A DNA stretch of 27,376 bases from a virus, in IMG/VR virus record IMGVR_UViG_3300043420_000192, positions 1 through 27,376 of that record; one strand, 5' to 3'. Made by a program: the position numbers and the translations under genes. This document shows, piece after piece, positions 1 to 9,100 of the stretch; positions within the stretch are counted from its first letter, which is position 1; each line of letters starts with the position of its first letter. The notes beneath the pieces were generated by a model that saw only the letters and a list, made by a program, of their open reading frames with translations, made no database searches and was not told the DNA's origin.

Positions 1-33
1 CATGGAACGGGGGGTAGGTACTTCGGTCCTTAA
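1..33 (+). CDS. C-terminal end of an upstream gene (possibly capsid assembly/scaffold protein), partial
   Basis: Reading frame 1 is open from the window edge and ends at TAA (31-33), giving the tail HGTGGRYFGP. In T7-like phages the gene just before the major capsid protein is usually the capsid assembly (scaffolding) protein, so that is the positional guess. Ten glycine-rich residues are too few to recognise a family. The call rests only on position and on the next gene starting two bases after the stop. Confidence 0.3.
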   Translation, partial: HGTGGRYFGP

Positions 34-35
34 CA

Positions 36-140
36 ATGACTCAAGTCGAATTGGATGCCCGTGTACGGGAACAGCAAGCTCAACAAAAAGAGCAGAAGTT
101 GAAGTATCGCGGCGTTGCTTACACACCGAAAACTAAATAA
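36..140 (+). CDS. 34-residue protein with DUF4278-like YRG motif
   Basis: ATG at 36 follows the preceding stop by two bases, and the frame ends at TAA 138-140. The product is highly charged and Gln/Glu/Lys-rich at its N-terminus (a short helix is likely) and ends with KLKYRGVAYTPKTK. The core LKYRGVAY resembles the start of DUF4278, a short domain widespread in cyanobacteria whose members begin with a similar LxYRGVxY string. No function is known for that family. No clear Shine-Dalgarno sequence precedes the ATG. The overlapping frame from position 2 is also open to 136 but gives a Cys/Ser/Arg-rich product of no recognisable type, so this frame is preferred. The link to a cyanobacterial host is inference. 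Confidence 0.55.
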   Translation: MTQVELDARVREQQAQQKEQKLKYRGVAYTPKTK

Positions 141-146
141 TTAAAC

Positions 147-179
147 GGAGTCAGGCACCTCAGAGTCGGACCTGGCTCC
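147..179 (+). other. Stem-loop in capsid-gene leader
   Basis: GGAGTCAGG (147-155) pairs over its full nine bases with CCTGGCTCC (171-179), with one G-U pair, around a 15-base loop. There is no U-tract after it, so it does not look like an intrinsic terminator. An mRNA processing or stability element is more likely. Confidence 0.5.
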
Positions 180-260
180 TATTGGTATGAATCTGCTACG
201 GCAGGCACCTCATGCCATGACGGTCTGGAGAGACAGACACCAACTATAATTTTCGATGAA

Positions 261-278
261 CACATGTATAATCATGTG
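261..278 (+). promoter_or_regulatory. Hairpin CACATG-TATAAT-CATGTG, possible -10 box
   Basis: A perfect 6-bp inverted repeat (261-266 and 273-278) encloses TATAAT, the consensus -10 hexamer of bacterial sigma-70 promoters. No good -35 hexamer lies 16-18 bases upstream. It may be a promoter element, a regulator site or an RNA hairpin. Confidence 0.35.
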
Positions 279-280
279 AT

Positions 281-298
281 TCTCTAAGCGCTTAGAGA
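281..298. repeat. Perfect 18-bp palindrome before the capsid gene
   Basis: TCTCTAAGCGCTTAGAGA is identical to its reverse complement. It sits 31 bases before the capsid start codon. As DNA it could be a dimeric protein site; as RNA it has no loop and would fold poorly unless the centre opens, so a DNA-level site is slightly favoured. Confidence 0.6.
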
Positions 299-328
299 GA
301 CTGTACACACAACACTCTCTTTACTATC

Positions 329-1369
329 GTGGCTAACACTCTTGTTACTTCGGTAGGCTCGATTAATAATACGAGTTCTACCCCCCTTGCTCTTGGTACT
401 GCTTATGATACCAAGTATGCAACCTATCTGAAACTGTTTACTGGCGAGATGATGAAGGCGTATGAAAGCGCCTGTATCGCTAAAGGAACTGTGATGAGCC
501 GTTCACTGCGTGGTGGTAAGTCTGCTCAGTTCATTTTCACTGGCCGTATGACGGCGGCGTATCACGAGCCTGGCACCCCGATCCTGGGTAGCAATAACCC
601 TCCGGTGGCTGAGAAGACCATCGTGATGGATGACCTTCTCGTGAGTTCCGCTTTTGTCTATGATTTGGACGAGACCCTCGCGCACTACTCGCTGCGTTCT
701 GAGATCTCGGCTAAGATCGGCCACGCTTTGGCTGAAGCCTATGATAAGAAGATCTTCCGTGTGATCGCTAAGGCTGCTCGTGAAGCTCACCCCATCACTG
801 CTGCTCCTGGTCCTGAGCCCGGCGGTAGCATCATCCAACTGGGTGTGCAAAAGGAGTTTGATGCACAAGCTCTGGTAGATGCCTTCTTTGAAGCTGCTTC
901 CATCATGGATGAGAAGAACCTGCCTAAGCAAGGTCGTCATGCTGTACTGTCCCCGCGTCAGTACTACGCCCTGATCAGCCAAGTGGATACCAACATCCTG
1001 AACCGTGATTATGGTTCTGGTCAAGGTAACCTGAACTCCGGTGAAGGTCTCTATGAGATCGCTGGTATCAGCATCAAGCGTTCCAACAACCTGCCCTTCC
1101 TGGCTGGTAACGTGGCTGGTGTCTCTGGTGAGAACAATAAGGATGCCGCTGGTAACAATGTCTACGCTGGTGACTTCAGCACCCACTGTGGTCTGATCTA
1201 CCAGAAGGATGCTGCTGGTGTGGTTGAGGCTATTGGTCCTCAAGTGCAGACCACTGGTTCTGACGTTCGCACCATGTACCAAGGCGATATCATCGTGGGT
1301 CGTCTGGCTATGGGTTGCGGCATCCTGAATCCTGCTGCTGCTATTGAGCTGCAGTCGGCTCGTGCTTGA
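329..1369 (+). CDS. Major capsid protein (T7 gp10A-like)
   Basis: The 346-residue product matches the length of the T7 major capsid protein (345) and has the family's features: an N-terminal arm rich in Thr/Ser/Asn, the segment KLFTGEMMKAYE, and the string LRGGKSAQFIFTGRM (about residues 60-74), which is typical of the T7-like HK97-fold capsid. It forms the icosahedral shell. The start is GTG (329) with no visible Shine-Dalgarno sequence; no ATG gives a fuller N-terminus. Codon choice is strongly biased (CTG, GGT, GCT, AAC, CGT) compared with the neighbours, as expected for a very highly expressed gene. It ends in tandem stops TGA TAA. Two small genes and a strong terminator follow, so these three form one late unit. 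Confidence 0.93.
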   Translation: MANTLVTSVGSINNTSSTPLALGTAYDTKYATYLKLFTGEMMKAYESACIAKGTVMSRSLRGGKSAQFIFTGRMTAAYHEPGTPILGSNNPPVAEKTIVMDDLLVSSAFVYDLDETLAHYSLRSEISAKIGHALAEAYDKKIFRVIAKAAREAHPITAAPGPEPGGSIIQLGVQKEFDAQALVDAFFEAASIMDEKNLPKQGRHAVLSPRQYYALISQVDTNILNRDYGSGQGNLNSGEGLYEIAGISIKRSNNLPFLAGNVAGVSGENNKDAAGNNVYAGDFSTHCGLIYQKDAAGVVEAIGPQVQTTGSDVRTMYQGDIIVGRLAMGCGILNPAAAIELQSARA

Positions 1370-1384
1370 TAAGGAGATAGACCT

Positions 1385-1576
1385 ATGTCTATTGTTCCTG
1401 GCACTTCTGTAATTCTTGTCGAAGGTAATGCCATCGGGACTGTCGTTAATTCCCAGACTCAGAACCCTCCTACTCCTGTTGAGTATGGACGGACTGTAGC
1501 TTCTGGTCAAGGCATCCGTCTCGATAAGGTAAAAACTGATGACGTAGATGGTAAGCTCCCCTACGTTGGTCCCTAA
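1385..1576 (+). CDS. 63-residue protein behind the capsid gene, unknown function
   Basis: It starts at ATG 1385 with one of the best ribosome binding sites in the window (AAGGAGAT, about 6 bases upstream), so it is probably translated strongly. The product is mostly beta-prone and Val/Gly/Thr-rich (SIVPGTSVILVEGNAIGTVV), with no membrane segment or cysteines. No family is recognised. Its place between the capsid gene and the terminator, where T7-like phages often keep minor capsid or decoration genes, suggests a small virion protein. That is inference from position and likely expression. Confidence 0.7.
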   Translation: MSIVPGTSVILVEGNAIGTVVNSQTQNPPTPVEYGRTVASGQGIRLDKVKTDDVDGKLPYVGP

Positions 1577-1591
1577 TTGAGGTAAATTAAA

Positions 1592-1771
1592 ATGGCTGCT
1601 TCTGTTGCTAAGGGAGATAACGGCGTCTGCACGACTGACGCTGTGCGTATCTCTGTAGCCAAAACCCGCAAGGGTTACGGCTCTGCTGTTGCTGACTCTG
1701 CTGTGGCTTCGACCACCAAGGGTCTGCGTACTGCATATCCTGGCGTTGAGTGCAACATCGCTAACGTCTGA
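1592..1771 (+). CDS. 59-residue Ala/Val/Thr-rich protein, unknown function
   Basis: ATG at 1592 follows GAGG (about 9 bases upstream), and the frame ends at TGA 1769-1771, immediately before the terminator. The product begins MAASVAKGDNGVCTTDAVRI, has two cysteines and is rich in Ala, Val, Thr and Ser. Codon use is like that of the capsid gene (GCT, GTC, CGC, AAC), which supports real, strong expression. It lies in the short capsid transcription unit, so a role in the head (minor capsid or decoration protein) is plausible but not shown. No homologous family is recognised. Confidence 0.65.
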   Translation: MAASVAKGDNGVCTTDAVRISVAKTRKGYGSAVADSAVASTTKGLRTAYPGVECNIANV

Positions 1772-1778
1772 TTCTTTG

Positions 1779-1804
1779 GGGAGGCTTCGGTCTCCCTTTT
1801 TTTT
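1779..1804 (+). terminator. Strong intrinsic terminator after the capsid unit
   Basis: GGGAGGC (1779-1785), UUCG tetraloop (1786-1789) and GUCUCCC (1790-1796) form a 7-bp stem with one G-U pair, followed by eight T residues (1797-1804). All elements of a Rho-independent terminator are present. Its position directly behind the capsid-linked genes matches T-phi of T7, which lowers transcription of tail genes relative to capsid. Confidence 0.9.
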
Positions 1805-1828
1805 ATTTGTTTAAATAACACTATTGTT

Positions 1829-2503
1829 ATGGCATATCCTTCAACTGGCTCTAAGACTGAGCTACAAGCTATCAATCAAATTTTGGCGTCAGTTGGCCAA
1901 GCGCCTGTAACCACCCTGGAAACTGAAACCATTGAACGAGTAGATGATGGTACCCAGGAAACCATCGTAACCAACCCGGACGTTGCGATTGCTTATGATA
2001 CTCTTCAAGAAGTATCTAGGGAAGTGCAGGCAGAAGGATGGACATTTAATAAGGAGTATGATTTCCCCCTACCACCTGAAAGTGTTACTAATTTTATTTA
2101 CTACCCAGCTAATGCTCTTCAAGTAGATTTATCAAATAACCCACAATATACTGCTTATGCATATATTGATATAGTTAAGAAAGAAAATCGTCTTTATGAT
2201 CGACGTAATCATACAGATCAATGGACTGAACCTCTTTACTGTGATATTACTTGGTGGCGTCCTTGGACTGATCTACCTGCTCCTATTCAAGACTACATTA
2301 CTGCACGTGCTGCAACTATTGTCTCTAGTCGTATTGTAGGTGATGGTAATCAATATCAAATCCTACAACAAAAAGAATCGTACTGTAGAGCTATGGCTTT
2401 GGAGTATGAATGTAATCAAGGTGATTATTCGTTCTTCGGTACACCTAGGGAAGGCTCTGCTTATCAATCGTTCCAACCCTTTAAAGCTCTTCAGAGGTGG
2501 TAA
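1829..2503 (+). CDS. Tail tubular protein A (T7 gp11-like)
   Basis: The 224-residue product (T7 gp11: 196) starts MAYPSTGSKTELQAINQILASVGQAPV and carries the family's hallmark N-terminal region: an opening helix with a Gly-Gln pair, then an acidic stretch with AYDTLQEVSREVQAEGWTF (about residues 52-70), which matches the conserved L..v.re.q..GW.fN pattern of tail tubular protein A. The protein forms the ring between the portal/head and the tubular protein B nozzle. It is the first gene after the terminator and starts at ATG without a clear Shine-Dalgarno sequence. Its stop codon shares a base with the next start (TAATG), so the two tail tube genes are translationally coupled. Confidence 0.9.
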   Translation: MAYPSTGSKTELQAINQILASVGQAPVTTLETETIERVDDGTQETIVTNPDVAIAYDTLQEVSREVQAEGWTFNKEYDFPLPPESVTNFIYYPANALQVDLSNNPQYTAYAYIDIVKKENRLYDRRNHTDQWTEPLYCDITWWRPWTDLPAPIQDYITARAATIVSSRIVGDGNQYQILQQKESYCRAMALEYECNQGDYSFFGTPREGSAYQSFQPFKALQRW

Positions 2504-4986
2504 TGGCAGCAATCACACAACAAATCTCTACATTTCTTGGTGGTATCAGCACTCAAGAAGATAATAAAAAATCACCTGGTCAAGTATCTGAGATTCTAAA
2601 TGGATACCCAGACCCTACCTTTGGTCTTGTCAAAAGGAATGGTAGTCAATTTCTCACTACACTTACTAATGCTGCTGGGTTAGAGAATGGCTATTGGTTT
2701 AATATCAATAGATCTGACACTGAAAGCTACATCGGAGTTATCACTAATTCTGGTGATATTAGAATCTGGAACATTATTCCAACTTTAAGTGGAAGTCAGT
2801 ATGTTTGGACTGAGGCTACAATTAATGGTAAAAGTAATGCAGATGTAATTAGTTATCTATCGTCTGCAAATGCAGTTAATAGCTTTCACAATGTATCTTT
2901 TCTGGATACAACATACTTAATTAATAAGACAAAGACTGTGGCTATGCAAGCTAAGTCTGAGTATAAATTAGGTGTGCGTGGTACAGTTATCGTATCCTTT
3001 ATCGAGCAAGGTGATTATACAATCTACCTTAATGGTACTGCCTGTACCCATGCTATCGCATCTAACGATACACTTGATCATGTATTGACTACATTATCAA
3101 CTGCAATTACTACTGCCACAACTGGATTTACTGTTGAAAAATATGGTAGCTCTTTGGAGATTACTCGTGCAGATAACGTACCATTTACTCTTGAAGTAAA
3201 AGCTGGAGATAGTGGTCTTGCCCTTACATCTTATCAAGATGAAGTTACTAGTGCAGGTCGGTTATCCTCTACCACTGTAAATGGTCGTCGTGTAAAGATC
3301 ATTAACTCTATTGATGAACGTAATTCTTATTATGTTCAATTTAAAGGTGTTAGTGGTTCTACTACTGAATCTGGTACTGGCTACTGGCAAGAGTCTCTTG
3401 GATGGGATGATGAGGGTGGTACTAATAAACTAGCTAGTGCTGGCTTTGATGCCACTACTATGCCGTATAAGCTATTCAATAATAGCCTTAATACTTTTAC
3501 CATTTCTCAGGAAACTTGGGCGCCAAGAGCTAGTGGTAATGACTATGGTAATCCTCTCCCATCTTTTGTTGGAAAGTCAATTAAATACGGTGTACTGAAT
3601 AGTAACCGTTTAGTTTTCCTATCTCCAGACTCAGTTGTTATGAGTGTGGCTAAAGACTTTCCTAACTTCTTCTACACCAGTGCTCAGACTATTACAGCTG
3701 CTGATCCTGTAGATGTAGATGTGTCTAGCTTTAGGGTTGGTACACTGCACTCTGCTGTATCACGTCCTCAAGGTCTTGTACTATTTAGTCAGTTTGAACA
3801 GTTCCTACTTTATTCTGAAAGTGGTAACCTGACTCCATTTGACTCTATTATCCGTACTATCGGTCAGTATGAAAGTGCTCCTGATGTATCTGCAAGGGAC
3901 ATGGGTAACTATGTCAGCTTTATTTCACGTACTCCTCTGTATTCTAAGATCTTTGGAATGCAACCTAGAGGTGGTAGTGAGACACCAACAACTGTAGATA
4001 TTAGTCAAGTAATTGCTGAATATCTACCTGTTGATATTGTTAAGCTGACTACTGATCCACAGAATTCACTGCTTGCCGCATATAGTGATACATCTAAATG
4101 TATCTACTTGTATAAGTTTTATAGCAATGGTGAGCAACAGTTGATGCAGGCTTGGTTCAAGTGGGATCTACCTGGATCAATTCAATATATGGAAATCATT
4201 CAGAACGTCCTATTCTTTGTAACTAAGAATGGAAGTGACTATCAGCTTAGTATGGTAAGCATGGTGCAAACACCTTACCCAGTTAGTAGTCAATTCCCGA
4301 CGTTTGGTAACATTACGATGCCTACTGTTCGTCTTGATTTCCTGTACCCTGCTTCTAATGCTGGCACCATTACTTATGATGCTAACACTAAACGCTCCAC
4401 TTTACCTACTCTTTACACGCATATCTCAGGTAAAAGACCTGTAGCTGTAACGATTCCTGCTGTTACTACATCAGCTCCATCTGGTATTAATGAATTAACT
4501 AAACTATTCATTTCCCCAGAATTGGATGATCCTGATGCTGGTTTTGTTATGGACATTGATCCTACTGACTGGACTATTCCTGGTGATTGGGAAGGTCAAG
4601 AGAACAAACTAGCTATTGGTTATGAGTACACGTATGAGGTAACACTACCTACTTACTTCTATACTCCTGGTAATCAACCTAAGGATTGGTCAGCTAATCT
4701 TACAATTGCTAGGATGAAATTTAACATGGGTCTTAGTGGTCTTGTTAATTTCTATTTGAAAAAGTATGGATCAGGTGAGTGGTTGTCTACACAATCAGTA
4801 CAAGAAGCAGATCGTTACATTGAAACTAATGCACCACTTGTTCAAAATACTGTAGTAACTGTGCCTATTCATCAACGAAACACAAGTTTCCAACTTAAAA
4901 TTAATAGTACTTCACCGTTCCCAGTTACTCTCAATAGTATGACATGGGAAGGCAATTACTCACCTCGTTATTATAGGAGGGCGTAG
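2503..4986 (+). CDS. Tail tubular protein B (T7 gp12-like), tail nozzle
   Basis: The 827-residue product (T7 gp12: 794) is a large, beta-rich, Asn/Ser/Thr-rich protein. It begins MAAITQQISTFLGGISTQED, close to the usual opening of tubular protein B (Q.i....GGIS.Q). It forms the nozzle of the short tail, to which fibres attach. ATG 2503 is chosen because it overlaps the previous stop (TAATG) and has AGAGG about 5 bases upstream; GTG at 2497 in the same frame would only add two residues. Motifs such as LFSQFEQFLLYS (about residues 426-437) fit the family. It is followed two bases later by the gp14-like gene. Confidence 0.92.
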   Translation: MAAITQQISTFLGGISTQEDNKKSPGQVSEILNGYPDPTFGLVKRNGSQFLTTLTNAAGLENGYWFNINRSDTESYIGVITNSGDIRIWNIIPTLSGSQYVWTEATINGKSNADVISYLSSANAVNSFHNVSFLDTTYLINKTKTVAMQAKSEYKLGVRGTVIVSFIEQGDYTIYLNGTACTHAIASNDTLDHVLTTLSTAITTATTGFTVEKYGSSLEITRADNVPFTLEVKAGDSGLALTSYQDEVTSAGRLSSTTVNGRRVKIINSIDERNSYYVQFKGVSGSTTESGTGYWQESLGWDDEGGTNKLASAGFDATTMPYKLFNNSLNTFTISQETWAPRASGNDYGNPLPSFVGKSIKYGVLNSNRLVFLSPDSVVMSVAKDFPNFFYTSAQTITAADPVDVDVSSFRVGTLHSAVSRPQGLVLFSQFEQFLLYSESGNLTPFDSIIRTIGQYESAPDVSARDMGNYVSFISRTPLYSKIFGMQPRGGSETPTTVDISQVIAEYLPVDIVKLTTDPQNSLLAAYSDTSKCIYLYKFYSNGEQQLMQAWFKWDLPGSIQYMEIIQNVLFFVTKNGSDYQLSMVSMVQTPYPVSSQFPTFGNITMPTVRLDFLYPASNAGTITYDANTKRSTLPTLYTHISGKRPVAVTIPAVTTSAPSGINELTKLFISPELDDPDAGFVMDIDPTDWTIPGDWEGQENKLAIGYEYTYEVTLPTYFYTPGNQPKDWSANLTIARMKFNMGLSGLVNFYLKKYGSGEWLSTQSVQEADRYIETNAPLVQNTVVTVPIHQRNTSFQLKINSTSPFPVTLNSMTWEGNYSPRYYRRA

Positions 4987-4988
4987 GT

Positions 4989-6161
4989 ATGGCATTAACT
5001 GGGTTGGAGATGTTTGCCATTCAAGGTGGAGCATCTCTTCTAAATGGTTTATTTAGCGGATTTGGTCAGAGCCAACAAAACGCTGCAGCTCAAAAACAAG
5101 CTGATGCTATCAATAAAGCAAATATGCAGAATTGGAAGTATCAGAACCGTGAAATGCGTCGTAAGTTTAGGTACGACACAAACAGCGTTAAGATTCAGCG
5201 GGACAATATTGAGCAAGAGTTAGCATATAATGATGAGACTGCCCGTAAGTCTTGGAATTATCAGATGCAGATTCGTGCATTTGATATTGAACAACGCAAT
5301 CGTGACTTTGAGCAGCGTAAGTTAACTGCTGGCCAACAACTAGGCTTTAACGGTATTGCCTATAACTTTGCCTTGCAAGATGCTGATAGATGGTTGCAAG
5401 AGCAGAACATTGCTATGGACTTTGAGGAGAAGTCTACAATGTTGGACTTTAGGTATAATCAGCTTGGAGAAGCTTTGAAATTTCAAGAGGCTGATGCTGC
5501 CAGACAACAGACTCGTGCAATGGCTCAAATTGAACAGCAAAAGACTTATGTTAGTGCGCTTAAATCTAAAGGTGAAGCACAAGCTCGTGGTGGCATGGGT
5601 GTTACTGCTGAGAAGGCTGCTACAGCATCTATTGCTGAAGCTGCTTTAGATATGTCAGCTATTATTCAACAAGTCTTTAATGCCGATCAAAACTTTGGTT
5701 TAACTTCTTCTCAAATTACTGCTAATTTAGAACAGATTAACGATAAGTTCTATTTAGATAGGGCTCAAATTGCAGCTTCTCGTGTAAGTGCATCTACACA
5801 GGCAATAGCACTTAAGGCTAATGCATTTATGAATAAGTTCCAAGCGGATATGAATGCTATTACTAGTATCGGCTTGCCTCCTAGCATACCTCCTACTCCT
5901 CCTGCACCTGAACCACTGCCGCGCCCCACATTACAAGATCCATTTAAACCTCGTCCTCTGCCTAAACCTGTGGCATCAGTACCTAACTTGGCTAGCCCAA
6001 TCTTGGCAGGACTTAGTACAGCTATTCCTGGTATTGCACAAGCGGCTGTTAATGCTTACGCACCTAGACCTACTACTAATAATAACTACATAACACAACT
6101 TCAAGCTGGTGGTAATGCTGCTGGCCAAGCAATCTTCGGTGGAGTACAACGTAGCAGCTAA
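4989..6161 (+). CDS. Internal virion protein (T7 gp14-like)
   Basis: The position between tubular protein B and the gp15-like gene and the overall sequence character fit the gp14 class of ejected core proteins. The start follows AGGAGG by about 7 bases. The first 20 residues are hydrophobic and Gly-rich (LEMFAIQGGASLLNGLFSGFG), suiting membrane insertion in the outer envelope. Residues about 30-190 are strongly charged and Gln-rich, predicted as long coiled-coil helices. Around residues 195-205 lies ARGGMGVTAEKAA, typical of this class. A proline-rich linker (about 297-330) leads to a Gly/Ala/Asn-rich tail. At 390 residues it is about twice the T7 protein (196), as in other cyanophages by general knowledge. 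Confidence 0.8.
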   Translation: MALTGLEMFAIQGGASLLNGLFSGFGQSQQNAAAQKQADAINKANMQNWKYQNREMRRKFRYDTNSVKIQRDNIEQELAYNDETARKSWNYQMQIRAFDIEQRNRDFEQRKLTAGQQLGFNGIAYNFALQDADRWLQEQNIAMDFEEKSTMLDFRYNQLGEALKFQEADAARQQTRAMAQIEQQKTYVSALKSKGEAQARGGMGVTAEKAATASIAEAALDMSAIIQQVFNADQNFGLTSSQITANLEQINDKFYLDRAQIAASRVSASTQAIALKANAFMNKFQADMNAITSIGLPPSIPPTPPAPEPLPRPTLQDPFKPRPLPKPVASVPNLASPILAGLSTAIPGIAQAAVNAYAPRPTTNNNYITQLQAGGNAAGQAIFGGVQRSS

Positions 6162-6171
6162 GAGATGATTT

Positions 6172-9100
6172 ATGGCACAATTTAGAGGTTATGCACAGCC
6201 TCGGGGGTTTTCCCCTATTGAGGCACCTGATGTTGCTAGTAAGACCCGTGAACGTGGTCGGCAACAATTACAGGATATGGAACGTGCTGCCCAATTTGAC
6301 CTTCAACAACGTGATCGTATGGCTAGTGCTATGCGGTACGTTAATGAAGTGGAAGCACGAAACCGTGATAAAATCTTTCAGGCAGATCAAGATAATCGTG
6401 ATCGCGTCCAAAAACAAATCCAGAATAACTACAGAACTACTATTGAGAATGCTGTAAATGAAAATAAAGGTGAAATTGATACTCTCACTTCTCTAGCTAA
6501 GTTCTCGACTACAGCGTTTGATACAGTAGTTAAAATTAATCAAAACATTGAGGAAGGTAAGAAACTAGCTGTACATCAAGCTATCTTCAACACTGGTGTC
6601 TCCAATAAGCAATTAATGGAGCTACATAAACTTGGTGTAAATGCTAACAGTCAAAGCCTTGCTGAGAATTCTAGGATTGTAGAACTATCCAATGATCTCA
6701 ATGTACCAATTCAAGATCTTGTATTCCTTGCTAAGCATAGTAATGCTAAGTATTGGTCTACATCAACTGCAGTACTAGGCAACATGGCTGGGTCATATCA
6801 GACCCACTTTGATAATAACATCAACACTAAATTTAAAATTAAAGATAAAGAACTTTCTCTTCAAGAGGCTCGTGATTCTTTAGATGGAGAAAGTGAGGAA
6901 GCTATCAAGTCTAGGATTCTCAGTGAGTTCATCCGTGAAAATCTTATTAGGCAAAATGTAGATCCATCAGCGGCTGCTCAATTTGTACATCCTACTATTA
7001 GAGCTGTACATGCTGAGTGGGCTAAAGAAGGGTCAACATTAAAAAGGAAGATTATTGCTAGCAATGCTCAAGACGCTATCAATAATACTTATTCACAAGC
7101 CTTTAGTACTGGTGGTGCGGCTTCTGTACTTGCAATGATTCAGCAGCAACCTGCTGGTTTTGCTAGATCTAAAGCCTGGGTAGATTTGTCTACCTATCTA
7201 CAAACTGAAGCTCTGACTGATAATTGGAGATGGGCTCAGCAGCAACTTGAGACTTTAGATTCACTTAAAGTTGACTGGGATGGTAGAGAGGTTACATTTA
7301 AAGAGCGTTTTGAGAAAACAGCTTGGTACATTGCTACCAAACAAGCATTTTTAGATGCTCGTGTACGGGATCAAAGAAAACACCAGATTAATGAAAACGA
7401 TGATCTGATTAGACAGCAAGAGTGGACGGACTTTGCTATTGAAGAACTTCAGAAAAACCCTGATGTTGTAATGGCAGATGTTAATGGAGCTATTGAGGCA
7501 TGGAAAGTACAATTTCCAGGTAAACCTATTCCATCTGAATTGGAAACTTTTAAACTAAACAATACTGTTGACGGTAAGTTTATTGCAGCTAAAATAAAGC
7601 AAGTCCAATCTCTTGATGATGCTGGTGTTTTAACATTAGAGATGATTACTGAAATGGGACTACCTAATAGTGTAGTACCTTCTGATGTTAGAGCACGTGC
7701 TATTTCACGTAGCAAGGCACAGCAAGAAGACCCTCGTTTTGATGGGATGAAAGAAACCCTCATGGATCTTGCTAAATCTCCACGTCCAGTTCAGGCTAAA
7801 GTTCAAGGTCAATATGACCCTTCTGTACGCCTAATGGGTTCTCACCTAATGCGTCAATTCTTGGCTGAATTTAACAAACTAGAGTTGATTAGTCCTGGTG
7901 ATCCAAGGAACTCCGATAATGCTTATAGCATTGTTCGTGATAGATTTTACGCTAACGCAAAAGATCCTAAATTCTTTGTTACTCGTGGTAGCGGTCTTGG
8001 TGGCTATTCTCAGTTTAATCGCCCTGCTGACGTTGATAAAAATGCAGCTGCTAGAGGTGCTCAAATTCAACGCACTATCGGCACGCTTGGTGCTAAAGCG
8101 CTGACTACTCCTGGAGCTATTTTTTCAGTACCTGAACTAGAGGCGTATAAGCAAGATGCGATGAAACCTAACTTTGCTCCTGATGGTAGGATTAAAGGAA
8201 TTGCAAATCAACTTCGGATGAATCCTATAGCAGTGCTAGATACCTTAATGCAAAGTAATGGTCTAGGTAAACTTCCTGTTCCTCAATTCTTTACTCAATT
8301 TAGGCAGCAAGCGGACCCAGCTCTTTTGCGTAAACTTGAGGCGTATCAAACTGAACAGATTTCAGTAAGAACCATGGGTTCTACTGGTACCTATAATATT
8401 GATTTAGTTCCCAATAAATTTGGATATAACATTGGTCAACTAATTCTAGAAACTGCTACTAAGTATAAACTTTCACCTGGTTTGTTGGCTGGAATGCTTC
8501 ATCATGAAAGTATTGGATTTAAAGACACTGTATTGACTGGAGAACAACCTAGCCCTTCTGGAGCGCTTGGTATTGCTCAACTTAAACCTGAAACTGCTGC
8601 TGAAATGGGTGTTGATCCTTTGAACATCCCTCAAGCAATTGACGGTGCTGCTAGGTATCTAATAAAGATGCTTAATCACCCCAATAATCCTCAAAAAAGC
8701 ATGAATAGGGCTATCCAGATGTATCATGATGGTCCTACAGGTATCCTATCTCCATCGTCAAATCCTGGATACTTTAATTCTGTGATGAGTCAGGCTTACA
8801 AATACGGTCACCTGCAATCACTGCAGAGTCGTGCAACACTTCGACCTGGTTTTATTCAACGTACTAGTAGTTATGATACTGGCTACGGGTGGCAACCTGT
8901 GTCCATGCAGGATGAACAAGGTAGGCCAGTTATTATGAGTAGAGATGCTGCTACAGCATTCGCTCAAATGGTACAAGCTTCTGGAGGTGCTGTAAAAGGT
9001 TCTGACATCGCTAGTTCTCAACGTACTAAAGAGAAGAACATTCAAGCTAAAGGTTCTCCAACTTCATTGCACCTGCATGGAGAAGCCATTGATATACATG

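Larger units (their letters stand above)
141..328 (+). promoter_or_regulatory. Structured leader upstream of the major capsid gene
   Basis: These 188 bases hold no gene. They contain a 9-bp stem (147-155 with 171-179, one G-U pair), an 11-bp direct repeat CAGGCACCTCA at 152-162 and 202-212 exactly 50 bases apart, a small GGCA/TGCC hairpin (204-216), two TATAAT strings (245-250 and 267-272) without convincing -35 boxes, a CACATG/CATGTG hairpin looped on the second TATAAT (261-278), and a perfect 18-bp palindrome (281-298). The place and density of structure suggest a late promoter plus a processed or stabilised 5' end for the most abundant phage mRNA. That role is inferred. Confidence 0.5.

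Noticed and set aside
1367-1384. Capsid extension by stop-codon readthrough, since the next gene is in the same frame
   Set aside because: The capsid gene ends in tandem TGA TAA and the next gene has its own strong ribosome site; no slippery sequence is seen either.
503-1510. 335-residue open frame on the minus strand over the capsid gene
   Set aside because: It is a by-product of the strong codon bias of the capsid gene; the translation is Ser/Thr/Arg-rich with no domain, and no promoter or ribosome site supports it.
2340-2564. 74-residue open frame overlapping both tail tubular genes
   Set aside because: It lies in a different frame over two well-supported genes and has no domain or ribosome site.
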